Shown piece by piece: positions 41,215-49,970 of a stretch of 64,000 bases of DNA; within the stretch, counting starts at the first letter, position 1; the number at the start of each line of letters is the position of its first letter. Below the pieces are notes generated by a model that saw only the letters and a program-made list of their open reading frames with translations, was not told the origin of the DNA and made no database searches. The position numbers and the translations under genes are program-made. Source of the stretch: Desulfopila sp. IMCC35008. GTDB taxonomy: Bacteria > Desulfobacterota > Desulfobulbia > Desulfobulbales > Desulfocapsaceae. The stretch covers positions 4,862,501-4,926,500 of the forward strand of contig NZ_CP050700.1 of the NCBI RefSeq assembly GCF_010646885.2, in the 5' to 3' direction.

Positions 41215-41832
41215 ATGGACGCATTTCTTGATCGAGCGTGGGAACACATCGCAGCCGGACTCAGTTTTCTGGGAGAGAGTTTTTACGCTCTTCTCCAGAA
41301 CTTTCATTTCCTCGGCCCGGCCTTACTCATTACCTTGTTGGCTCTGGGCACAGTTGCGGTCACCAAAGTACTGAGTAAACTTATTATTACCAGACGTTAC
41401 CTGGAACTGGAGAAGGAATATCAACACTGGTTCCAGCTCCGCCAGGAAGCAATGACGTGTGAGGACAGGGAGAAAGGCAGGAGAATGGCCAGGAATATTG
41501 ATCAGGCCCAACTCAACCGTGCCTACTATGATTACTTTTTTGAGGGCTTCCTGCTCAATATCGTCAGAAGAATTATTCCGATATTTTTTATGTTCGGCTT
41601 TATAAATGAATTCTATAAGGCTGAAAACATGGTGGCTGTTTTTGGCCGGGAATATGTCATGCAACTCCCTACCACCAGTGGCGAGCCATTGCTGGCCGGT
41701 GCTGTCTTCTGGTACATATTGTCTTTACTGGGCTGCTACCTCGGTTGGGCTATCGTCGGCAGAGCTTTACGGAAGGGTACCGGACTGAACTCACCTACAA
41801 TGACCAGAATCGAGAAACAGCCTCAAAACTGA
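41215..41832 (+). CDS. Membrane protein resembling the EMC3/TMCO1 (DUF106) insertase-like family
   Basis: A 205-residue protein. One membrane segment (about 30-55) is followed by a charged helical hairpin (YLELEKEYQHWFQL...EKGRRMARNIDQ), then LNRAYYDYFFEGF, a second hydrophobic segment (VRRIIPIFFMFGFI) and a third near 155-180. This order of helix, cytosolic coiled coil and two further helices is that of archaeal DUF106 and EMC3 proteins of the YidC/Oxa1 superfamily. The resemblance is by layout and not firm. Its role beside a TauE permease and a phosphotransferase is unknown. Confidence 0.5.
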   Translation: MDAFLDRAWEHIAAGLSFLGESFYALLQNFHFLGPALLITLLALGTVAVTKVLSKLIITRRYLELEKEYQHWFQLRQEAMTCEDREKGRRMARNIDQAQLNRAYYDYFFEGFLLNIVRRIIPIFFMFGFINEFYKAENMVAVFGREYVMQLPTTSGEPLLAGAVFWYILSLLGCYLGWAIVGRALRKGTGLNSPTMTRIEKQPQN

Positions 41833-41856
41833 CCTGTTACCCCAGGAACCTGCAAA

Positions 41857-44316
41857 ATGGCCATCAACTCGCTGGTGAAGCACTGGAGTTACCGCATTAT
41901 TGCCCCCGGCACCCTTTTACGGGAACAGTATGAGTCATTACGGTCATTGCTGCATTATGATGTCCTCTGCCACGAGCAGATGGCTCAACTGCAGGCTTTG
42001 ACCACCACCGGAAAAGTTAAAGATTTTGCCGGAGTCCGTAAGGATTTCGCCGATTTCTCAGCCAATGTAGCGGGCATGGTAGATGCCCTCCAGGCAATGG
42101 TTCCCGGGAAATACAGCCCGCTTACGAGTTACCACAAAAAATTTGATTTCTACTGCCGCTTTCTGCTGGCTCCCCCTAAGACAGACTTTCAACCCCCGTA
42201 TACCATCCCGCTGCAGGATATCAGCAGAGAGACCAGAAACTGCGGCAACAAGGCCCGACAACTCGCATGTCTCAACAACGATCTCGATATTTCTGTTCCA
42301 CCCGGTTTCGCCATTACGGCCGACGGCTACCATTACCTGGTGGCCCACAACAACCTGCGTGACAAAATCGACCGGGAACTGGCCACTCTCGATATCATGG
42401 ACCTGGTGTCCCTGACCGGAACCTCCACTATCCTGAAGCAGCTGATCAGAGAGGCGGTAATACCACCTGAACTGGCGAACGAAATTCTGTCTTCTCACGA
42501 TACCCTATTTGGTTCCGGCAATGCGACCAGGCTCGCCGTACGAAGTAATGCGACATGTGAAGATGGCGAGAATTCCTTTGCCGGTCAGTTCATTACCAAG
42601 CTCAATGTAAAACGGGACCGGATTCTTGAAGCGTACAAGAAGGTACTCGCTTCCAAGTACTCGCCGGAGGCCCTGTTCTATCGCATCCGGCAAGGCTGGG
42701 GAGATGAAGAAACTGCCATGTCCGTCTTGATCCTGGAGATGGTCCCTGCCTGCTGGAGCGGTGTCATCTACACTGCTGACACCCAGGTCGACAAAAATTC
42801 TGAACCGTTAATGCAAATCCATGCGGTCAACGGCCTGGGAGAAAAGCTCGTCTCCGGCGCGGCCAAACCGGAAACATATACCGCTACGCGTAAGCCCCCC
42901 TATACCATACTCTCCGGCCCATTTGACCAGCTCTCCCCCAAACAGGAGACAGTGCACGACCTGGCCAGTTATGCCATGCGCCTGGAGCGCTATTTTGGTT
43001 ACCCCCTTGATATTGAATGGGCCGTAGGGCCGGACGACAAGGCCTTCATCCTCCAGGCCAGACCACTCCACCTGGAACTGGAGAAAACAGAACGAACCGC
43101 TGTTATCTTCGATAATCCGGTCCTATGTACAGAGGGGGTGCAGGGTAGTGCAGGCGCAGGATCCGGCCCCATTTTCCGACTCGATGAGGATGTCAGACTC
43201 GACGCTATCCCTGCAGGATCAATCCTGTTAACCCGCAACACTCCACCCTCATATGTACAGGTGATGGATAAGCTCAGCGGTGTGATCAGTGAGAGCGGCA
43301 GCAGGGCCAGTCATTTTGCCACCGTTGCCCGGGAATTCGGCATCCCTTTTATATGTGGTGTACCAGAGGCCATGGAGCTGTTCTCACACGGGATGGTTGT
43401 CACTGTAGACAGTACCAATGGTGTCGTTTATGAAGGTCGGGTCGAGCCACTCCTTGAAAAATCTTCCTCCTACCCGGGTGGTGAAAAGTATCACCGCATC
43501 CTCACCGAAGCGCTCAAATTCATAACGCCCCTTGAGCTGATCGATCCGGCTGGCGACAATTTTATACCGGAAGGATGCCGGTCCATGCACGATATCATTC
43601 GCTTCTGTCACGAGAATGCCCTGCTCTCTCTTTTCACATCGGGCAGGCCTGGTAGCGGTCGTGGTTCACGGAGGCTTGAGGCAAATATTCCACTCGACGT
43701 GTACCTGTTCGATGTGGGAGGGGGCATTTCAGAAAACAGTGGTCAGGATTCGAAAGTACCGCTCACCAGGATCAGCTCGCCTCCTTTTCAGTCTTTATGG
43801 CGCGGCCTGAGCCACCCGGATGTGGCCTGGAAACAAAAACCATTCGACTGGGCAGCGTATGATAAAATCGAGCTTGCCGGCGGCGTGCCTCCCAAAAAGG
43901 ACAGTTTTTCTTTTGCCAGTTATGCGGTTATCGGGGCAGAATACCTCCATTTTCACCTGCGGTTTGGCTACCATTTCACTATTGTCGATGTGATGTGCGG
44001 CCCCAATGAGGCAGAGAATCACTGCCTGCTTCGATTTGCCGGTGGCGGGGCCGATTTTGACCAGCGCTCTCTCCGGATCGATTTCCTCGAACAGGTCCTG
44101 GCACGCCTGGGCTTTAGCGTGGAGACGAAAGGCGACCTTCTTGAGGCCAAAATGCTTGCAGTAAGCCGAACCGTCATGGATAATAAACTCGACATACTGG
44201 GGCGGCTGCTCGGAGCAACCAAGCTTATGGACATGGTTCTTGATGACCAGCAGAAGGTCGCAGCTTGTGTCGACGATTTCTTTCGTGGACGGTACTCTTT
44301 TTCCGAACAAGGGTGA
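41857..44316 (+). CDS. PEP-synthase-like ATP-grasp/phospho-His protein with an unusual C terminus
   Basis: An 819-residue protein. Residues about 1-120 are unassigned. The PPDK/PEP-synthase ATP-binding domain spans about 125-410 (NKARQLACLNNDLDISVPPG, LAVRSNATCEDGENSFAGQF, SGVIYTADTQ, FILQARPLHLE). The swivelling phospho-His domain is at about 435-535, with SGSRASHFATVAREFGIPF carrying the acceptor His. The C-terminal 280 residues do not show the PEP/pyruvate TIM barrel motifs expected in PEP synthase. It could therefore phosphorylate a different acceptor, as rifampin phosphotransferases do with the same two modules. It is followed 6 bp later by a phosphatase gene. Confidence 0.8.
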   Translation: MAINSLVKHWSYRIIAPGTLLREQYESLRSLLHYDVLCHEQMAQLQALTTTGKVKDFAGVRKDFADFSANVAGMVDALQAMVPGKYSPLTSYHKKFDFYCRFLLAPPKTDFQPPYTIPLQDISRETRNCGNKARQLACLNNDLDISVPPGFAITADGYHYLVAHNNLRDKIDRELATLDIMDLVSLTGTSTILKQLIREAVIPPELANEILSSHDTLFGSGNATRLAVRSNATCEDGENSFAGQFITKLNVKRDRILEAYKKVLASKYSPEALFYRIRQGWGDEETAMSVLILEMVPACWSGVIYTADTQVDKNSEPLMQIHAVNGLGEKLVSGAAKPETYTATRKPPYTILSGPFDQLSPKQETVHDLASYAMRLERYFGYPLDIEWAVGPDDKAFILQARPLHLELEKTERTAVIFDNPVLCTEGVQGSAGAGSGPIFRLDEDVRLDAIPAGSILLTRNTPPSYVQVMDKLSGVISESGSRASHFATVAREFGIPFICGVPEAMELFSHGMVVTVDSTNGVVYEGRVEPLLEKSSSYPGGEKYHRILTEALKFITPLELIDPAGDNFIPEGCRSMHDIIRFCHENALLSLFTSGRPGSGRGSRRLEANIPLDVYLFDVGGGISENSGQDSKVPLTRISSPPFQSLWRGLSHPDVAWKQKPFDWAAYDKIELAGGVPPKKDSFSFASYAVIGAEYLHFHLRFGYHFTIVDVMCGPNEAENHCLLRFAGGGADFDQRSLRIDFLEQVLARLGFSVETKGDLLEAKMLAVSRTVMDNKLDILGRLLGATKLMDMVLDDQQKVAACVDDFFRGRYSFSEQG

Positions 44317-44322
44317 CCAATC

Positions 44323-45312
44323 ATGGGCAGTACACCTCATTTCTCCGATTACCCGATCACCTGGATAACTCCTTACATCGCCACTGGACGAGCCCCAAAA
44401 TCCTATGACGACCTGGACATTCTCCGGGACTGCGGGATTGATGCCATCCTCAACCTCTGCGGCGAATTCAGCGACCTCCATGAGTTGGAGGAAGGAGCTG
44501 GATTCGAGGTATTCTGGCTGCCAACCGCCGACGAAACCGCCCCTTCCATGCCCGAGATGGAAAAAGGACTCGCCTGGTTGGACGAAGCAGTTTATCTCGG
44601 TAAAAAGGTGCTGGTTCACTGTCATTACGGTATCGGCAGAACGGGTACATTTATCACCGCGTACCTGCTGCGCAGGGGATTCAACCTGAAAAAGGCAGGC
44701 AAAGTACTGAAACAAACTCAATCCCCTGCCAGCCCTTCCAATTTTTCACAGTGGTGGTTGCTCCGGAAGTTTGGCCGCAAAGAGGGCCAGCTCACCCACC
44801 ATGAACCTGACCCCCAGAACAGACGACACAACGAGCTCGTCCCTTTCTTCACCCGATATGAACTGTTGCTCGACGCCCTGGATCGCGCCACACCGATCAT
44901 GCCTGAGCACAGACCGGGGCAGCAGAAAAGTTGTGAAGGAGTCAAGGTTACGATCCATCTCATAGAGGCTTTGTACCTGCACACAAAGGCCAATATCGTC
45001 CTGCCTGCAGCTCAACGGGCCCAACTCATTGAGCAGGCAAATGACGATAACACCTCCTGCTCCCTTTTCCTTGGAATCGAAAGCCCGCTCTACCCGTTTC
45101 GGCCGGCAGGGTGCAGAATGCGTGAAACCACCTTTGCCCCGGAGTTTGCCAACCGCATCGAAAAAGAGCTTGCACAACTTTCCAGAGAGGTGTTTGCTGC
45201 GGTATTCAGTGTACGGACGGATGTGCCTCCTCCCCCGGTCGAGGTCAAAGACGTGATATCCGGCAGGTTTATCCAAACATATTTTCAGTTGCTGGCACTT
45301 AATAAAGCGTAA
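44323..45312 (+). CDS. Dual-specificity-type protein phosphatase with a Cys-bearing C-terminal domain
   Basis: A 329-residue protein. The N-terminal half (about 1-160) is a Cys-dependent phosphatase: catalytic loop VHCHYGIGRTG near 106-116 (CX5R) and a possible general acid Asp in PTADETA. The C-terminal half (about 200-310) is helical with Cys residues in NTSCSLFLG and RPAGCRMRET, faintly recalling the YkgJ-type cysteine cluster (CP.L....C.IY..RP..CR) but incomplete. It starts 6 bp after the ATP-grasp gene, suggesting the two act as opposing phosphate transfer and removal enzymes. Substrate unknown. Confidence 0.82.
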   Translation: MGSTPHFSDYPITWITPYIATGRAPKSYDDLDILRDCGIDAILNLCGEFSDLHELEEGAGFEVFWLPTADETAPSMPEMEKGLAWLDEAVYLGKKVLVHCHYGIGRTGTFITAYLLRRGFNLKKAGKVLKQTQSPASPSNFSQWWLLRKFGRKEGQLTHHEPDPQNRRHNELVPFFTRYELLLDALDRATPIMPEHRPGQQKSCEGVKVTIHLIEALYLHTKANIVLPAAQRAQLIEQANDDNTSCSLFLGIESPLYPFRPAGCRMRETTFAPEFANRIEKELAQLSREVFAAVFSVRTDVPPPPVEVKDVISGRFIQTYFQLLALNKA

Positions 45313-45390
45313 AACATCTCTGTTGGATACCTCGCAAAAGCAGGGAAAATACGACGTGTAGCACTACCCAGGAAATCGACCCGACAATTC

Positions 45391-46821
45391 ATGAACCCCT
45401 CTCTTCAAGACATAAACAGTTCCCGGAAACGAGTGCTGATTGTTGACGATGAGCCAGACATGCTCAACATGCTCCGGCTGGTTTTTGAAAAGAAACTTGA
45501 TTGTGACGTGCGCACAGCTCGATCCGGCCTGATTGCCCTCCAGCAGTTAAAAGAGAATCGGCTGGATGTCGTCGTAACCGACATTAAAATGCCGGACCTC
45601 GACGGTCTGCAATTACTGACTAAAATACGCGATCACGACACGACCATCTCCATTGTCATCATGACAGGATATGGAACCATCGACATGGCTGTACAGGCCT
45701 TGAAAGACGGAGCCTATGATTTTCTGCAAAAACCTTTTGACCAGGACCATATTGTTCGGGTTGTCAAGAACTGCCTTGAACGAACCAGCCTTCTCCGCAT
45801 CAATGAGAAGTTACAGCAACAACTCGAGACCCTCTCGGCCCCGGAAGGGTTTATAGGTCAATCACCGGCACTTACCAAAACCCTTGATCTCATCGCCCGG
45901 GTCGCAGACACTGACGCCACGGTTCTTATTCGGGGAGAAAGCGGTACCGGCAAGGAACTCGCCGCCCGAGCCCTGCACAACCTGAGCAACAGAAAACAAC
46001 AGCGGATGGTAACCGTGAACTGTCCCGCACTGCCTGAGCATATCCTGGAAAGTGAGCTGTTTGGATATTCCAGGGGAGCCTTCACCGGGGCCATGCAGGA
46101 AAAGACGGGACTTTTTCTTGAAGCGGACGGTTCAACCATTGTCCTTGATGAAATAGCTGACATTCCCGTTTCGGTCCAGACCAAGTTGCTGCGTGTCCTT
46201 CAGGAAAAAGAGATCCAACCTCTCGGCCAGAATCGTACCTTCAAGGTGGATGTCCGTGTCGTTGCTTCCACCAATCAGGACCTGGAAGCAAAAATCAAGG
46301 CCGGGGAATTCAGGGAGGACCTGTTTTACAGACTTAACGTCGTAACGATCAACATGCCGGCTCTGGAAGAGATGAAGGAAGACATCCCGCTCCTCATTCA
46401 CCATTATCTTTCGGTTTTCAAGGAGCGTTATAAAAGAGAACAGCTTGATCTCAGCCCGGAGATTATGCAGCATCTCTGTTCCAGGAAGTGGCCGGGTAAT
46501 GTCCGTGAGCTCAGAAATATCATTAAACGACTGGTGCTTCTTTCAACCAATGCTACAGTACAGCTTTCTGACCTCGAGGGAAGACCGGCAAAACAGGAAA
46601 GCACCCAACCCCAAACCAATTTCAGTGACTTGTACAACCTCCCATACAATGACGCCAAAACGATGGTTCTGAAAAATTTTTCTGTGGAATATCTGTGTAA
46701 CGTCCTGCAACAGCATAATGGCAATGTCACGAACGCTGCCGCAGCCTGCGGCATGGAGCGCCAGGGTTTACAGAGACTGATGCGTCGCTACAATCTTGCC
46801 TCTGCGGACTTCAAACAGTAA
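45391..46821 (+). CDS. NtrC-family sigma-54-dependent response regulator
   Basis: A 476-residue regulator. The receiver (about 10-125) has the phospho-acceptor Asp in VVTDIKMPDLDG and the Lys in LQKPFD. The AAA+ domain (about 150-390) has [20 protein letters not shown] and STIVLDEIADIPV. A Fis-type HTH ends the protein (NVTNAAAACGMERQGLQRLM). It closes the plus-strand signalling and redox block and is a likely target of the kinase at 32522. I saw no clear -24/-12 promoter before the block's genes, so its own targets are open. Confidence 0.92.
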   Translation: MNPSLQDINSSRKRVLIVDDEPDMLNMLRLVFEKKLDCDVRTARSGLIALQQLKENRLDVVVTDIKMPDLDGLQLLTKIRDHDTTISIVIMTGYGTIDMAVQALKDGAYDFLQKPFDQDHIVRVVKNCLERTSLLRINEKLQQQLETLSAPEGFIGQSPALTKTLDLIARVADTDATVLIRGESGTGKELAARALHNLSNRKQQRMVTVNCPALPEHILESELFGYSRGAFTGAMQEKTGLFLEADGSTIVLDEIADIPVSVQTKLLRVLQEKEIQPLGQNRTFKVDVRVVASTNQDLEAKIKAGEFREDLFYRLNVVTINMPALEEMKEDIPLLIHHYLSVFKERYKREQLDLSPEIMQHLCSRKWPGNVRELRNIIKRLVLLSTNATVQLSDLEGRPAKQESTQPQTNFSDLYNLPYNDAKTMVLKNFSVEYLCNVLQQHNGNVTNAAAACGMERQGLQRLMRRYNLASADFKQ

Positions 46822-46887
46822 CCTCTCTTATGACCGTCTTTCTCTTGACCTGCCGCTCTACCTCTCTATGGTGAAGGCGATTAACAC

Positions 46888-48204
46888 TTATTTCACTTCA
46901 TAAACATCCTCAATACGGTCCTGAAGAACTGTTGTCCACCTCAGGCTCTTTTCCGAAGCCTGGAATTCATCCTTGGCCTTCGTATGGCATTTGGGGCAAC
47001 TGTTAAACGGGACCGTAAATGCGCGAACCCGGTTGTTGAGCCCTTTGGCGGTCAGTTCCGCATATCCCGGGCATTCAGGACAGCCATGATAAATTCGCGC
47101 TTCCTCGACTACAAAACCGGTAGTATCGTAAAAGATACTGCGCTGTGAGGCCCGAACCGGTTTATCCGCCATCTCCCGGCGCAGGTGTTCCCTGTTGTGA
47201 TAGAGGTCGAGTGCCTGGAAACAGACATTCTCGATATGGTCGTTCATATCACGGGATTGCAGAAAATTCTTCGGGTCGTAATCGGGCTCCTTCACATTGG
47301 ATGTATCGAGGCCCGCCATGGCCAGGATAATACCGAGATTGGTGTAGGGAAGTGCTCCCTCGATTGAATACCCGCCTTCCAGCACGCTGATGTCGGGGTT
47401 CAGCATCCTGTTGAGACGGGCGTATCCCTGGGCGGTAAAATTCATATTGGTGATCGGGTCGGTGTAGTGGTTATCCTGCCCCGCTGAATTGATGATCAAC
47501 TCCGGTTGGAAATCATCAATGATCGGCATAACCACCCGCTCCATCACCATGTCGAATCCTTCCTCTGATGTACCAGGAGGCAGCGGCAGGTTGATGGTGT
47601 ATCCCGGTGCGGAAGGTCCGCCCGATTCCTGGATAAAACCGCTGCCCGGATACAGCGTGCGGCCGTCCTGATGAATGGAGATAAACAGGGTATCCGGATC
47701 ATTATAGAAAATATCCTGCGTACCGTCGCCGTGATGACAATCGCTATCGATAATGGCAATTTTGCGGATACCGTAATGGCGGCGGATATATTCCACCATA
47801 ACCGCTTCGATATTGACAATGCAAAAACCGCGGTCCCCGAATACCGTCTGCATGGCGTGATGCCCCGGGGGCCGAACCACGGCGAACGATTTATCCACCT
47901 CCTTCTCCAGCACCGCCCGGGCGGCACGGATGGCCCCGCCAGCTGAGATCAGGTGCGATTCCGTGAGTAACTTTTGCGAGGAAGGGACACACAAATGCAC
48001 CCGGTCGATATCATGGTATTCGGCAAGCTCAGGATTAAAGAAAACGATATTCCCAACATCCTCCAGTCCTTCCTCAATCAGTTGGTCTTTGGTGTAAAGC
48101 AGCCGTTCCTCACGCTCTGGGTGGCTTGGACTGATGCACCAGTCAAAAGCGGGAAAAAGCACCAGACCGGTCCTGTTGGGCGCCGTAGGCATGTATTGTG
48201 TCAT
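46888..48204 (-). CDS. Histone deacetylase-family protein with C-terminal zinc ribbon
   Basis: A zinc-dependent deacetylase-fold protein of 438 residues. I use the ATG at 48204 because AAGGTGAG lies just before it; a GTG at 48213 is possible. Catalytic motifs are VVRPPGHHAMQ, IIDSDCHHGDGTQD with the His pair and metal Asp, and SAGQDNHYTDP. Bacterial members act on acetylpolyamines, acetoin-related or other acetylated small molecules. The last 90 residues add two CxxC pairs (GCPECPGY and SCPKCHTK), which form a probable zinc ribbon not usual in this family. It follows the hydantoinase-like gene by 10 bp on the same strand. Confidence 0.85.
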   Translation of the reverse strand: MTQYMPTAPNRTGLVLFPAFDWCISPSHPEREERLLYTKDQLIEEGLEDVGNIVFFNPELAEYHDIDRVHLCVPSSQKLLTESHLISAGGAIRAARAVLEKEVDKSFAVVRPPGHHAMQTVFGDRGFCIVNIEAVMVEYIRRHYGIRKIAIIDSDCHHGDGTQDIFYNDPDTLFISIHQDGRTLYPGSGFIQESGGPSAPGYTINLPLPPGTSEEGFDMVMERVVMPIIDDFQPELIINSAGQDNHYTDPITNMNFTAQGYARLNRMLNPDISVLEGGYSIEGALPYTNLGIILAMAGLDTSNVKEPDYDPKNFLQSRDMNDHIENVCFQALDLYHNREHLRREMADKPVRASQRSIFYDTTGFVVEEARIYHGCPECPGYAELTAKGLNNRVRAFTVPFNSCPKCHTKAKDEFQASEKSLRWTTVLQDRIEDVYEVK

Positions 48205-48214
48205 TGCTCTCACC

Positions 48215-49861
48215 TTAGAGTTGTTCCAGGCCGGGCTGCACCTGTGCTTTCAAGGACATAATCTTACCGGATGTTGAAAAACCGCGAACCGTGTTCATCT
48301 CCTGCACTTCGAGAAAATCGATATTGAGCACAGTGCCAAGGCCCGTCTCTCCCGCCATGGCAGCAACCGCCTCCCTGAGTTTTTCCTTGGCATCCTGCAT
48401 GGTGAAACCTCGCGAAATAACTTCCTGGCAGCCGGTCTCCGGGATACTGAGTGTACCGTCGGCGGTATCTGCATAAAGGGTCGCCTGCATGGTTGGACGG
48501 GTACGTGCCGCACCGATGGCATTTGCAACCTCAAAGTGCTCGGGTATCGTGCAGGGGAGACCAAATTGATCAGCCAGGTTTTTCCGCATGGCCAGGGCGG
48601 GCCCCCCCACCGCAATGATCCTGCTCGGTTCAATCCGTTTCCTGCCGAGAAGGGCTGCCACCGTAAAAACCGGACGGCTGAACACATCTTCAATCATCAT
48701 CTCAACGGCCTGTTGGATCTTCCCGACAAATTCAGCCATTATCTGTTCGGCAGTGATGGCGGCATCCTGATCAGGGGCAAGCTGTTTCATGGCTTCTTCC
48801 GCCTTTACGGCCGAACCAGCCTCCAGGGTCCCGAGAACAACCATGGCGTCGGTGGGGGTCGGAGTGGTTCCACCCAGGCACATGGGAGTTCCCAGTCTGT
48901 CCGGGCCGATGGAAAAACCGTCCTCACTGTTTCTCACGGCAGAATCGCCGCCAAGACCCACGCTTTTGGTATTCAACGCCCTGATGAGTGTGGGGCGCCC
49001 GGTAACGGTTACCCCATATGGTTCAAGTAGCGGCACACCCTCTGCAAGAATGGCGATATCCGTGGTTGTACCGCCAATATCGAGCAGTATGGCGTCATCT
49101 TTGCCTTTTTCCAGGGCAAGACAGCCCATGACACTGGCTGAAGGGCCTGACAATACAGTTTCACAAGGGACCGAAGAGGCCGCCCCAAACGGCATGGTTC
49201 CGCCATCTGCCTTCAAGATGGAACAGGGGGCGTCGATCCCCAGGTCTTTTAATCCCCTGGAAATCGCTTCCCTGAACTCAACAAACCTCGACTTAAGCGC
49301 AGCGTTCAACCAGGTGGTATAGACTCGGCGGGGAAAGTTGGGCAGACCGGAAATCCGGTGCCCCAGGGAGACATGGGCAAACCTGTTTTCCAACCGATCG
49401 CGAACCATGACCTCATGGCAATTATTGCGTTGTGAAAACTTGGTGACAATACCAATGCTTTTTATGCTTCGCTTCTTGAACCGTTCAACCGCTTCGCTGA
49501 TTTGGCTCTCATCCGGGTCTTTCAGGCGGTGACCACGATGATCCACCGCTCCGTCAAGGAAAGCGACATGCTCTCCGCAATCCAGGAAGTCCGGATTCAT
49601 GCCCGGCCCGGACTGGATAAACATGCCGACGGTATCAAGCGTATTGTTGATGACGCTGTTGGTGCAGAGTGTCGTACTCAGGTGTATACGGGAGAGAGGT
49701 TGCCCCGACTCCGGGACAAGGGTTTTCAGGAGGATGAGAATGGACTCGCTCAGGTTGGCCTGATCGACCGGAACCTTATTCTTGACAAGTATCCGTTCAC
49801 CGTCGAGGAGCACACCGTCAGCATGGGTGCCACCCACATCTATACCGATAATAAGCGCCAT
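48215..49861 (-). CDS. Hydantoinase/oxoprolinase-family (HyuA-like) protein
   Basis: A 548-residue ASKHA-fold protein with an N-terminal phosphate-binding strand IIGIDVGGTHADGVLL, a second one in LLDIGGTTTDIAIL, and SVGLGGDSAVR. The ATG at 49861 follows GGGGAGAGG. This family hydrolyses cyclic amides such as hydantoins or 5-oxoproline with ATP, or carboxylates ketones (acetone carboxylase beta type). No HyuB-like subunit is present. It is shorter than the roughly 690-residue HyuA proteins, but single-subunit relatives of this size are common. It is coupled with the deacetylase-like gene, suggesting joint processing of an amide-containing substrate. Confidence 0.82.
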   Translation of the reverse strand: MALIIGIDVGGTHADGVLLDGERILVKNKVPVDQANLSESILILLKTLVPESGQPLSRIHLSTTLCTNSVINNTLDTVGMFIQSGPGMNPDFLDCGEHVAFLDGAVDHRGHRLKDPDESQISEAVERFKKRSIKSIGIVTKFSQRNNCHEVMVRDRLENRFAHVSLGHRISGLPNFPRRVYTTWLNAALKSRFVEFREAISRGLKDLGIDAPCSILKADGGTMPFGAASSVPCETVLSGPSASVMGCLALEKGKDDAILLDIGGTTTDIAILAEGVPLLEPYGVTVTGRPTLIRALNTKSVGLGGDSAVRNSEDGFSIGPDRLGTPMCLGGTTPTPTDAMVVLGTLEAGSAVKAEEAMKQLAPDQDAAITAEQIMAEFVGKIQQAVEMMIEDVFSRPVFTVAALLGRKRIEPSRIIAVGGPALAMRKNLADQFGLPCTIPEHFEVANAIGAARTRPTMQATLYADTADGTLSIPETGCQEVISRGFTMQDAKEKLREAVAAMAGETGLGTVLNIDFLEVQEMNTVRGFSTSGKIMSLKAQVQPGLEQL

Positions 49862-49970
49862 ATTCACCTCTCCCCGGAAAATAGTAGTATAATTCTGTCA
49901 GGATACTACACCCCCATATGTCTGCAAAACATTATTCTCACGTCAATGGTAAAAAACATTGACCGGAAGG

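Noticed and set aside
43795-44721. A 308-codon minus-strand frame spanning the end of the ATP-grasp gene and the start of the phosphatase gene
   Set aside because: It overlaps two well-supported plus-strand genes with recognisable motifs; no start site or family support on the minus strand.
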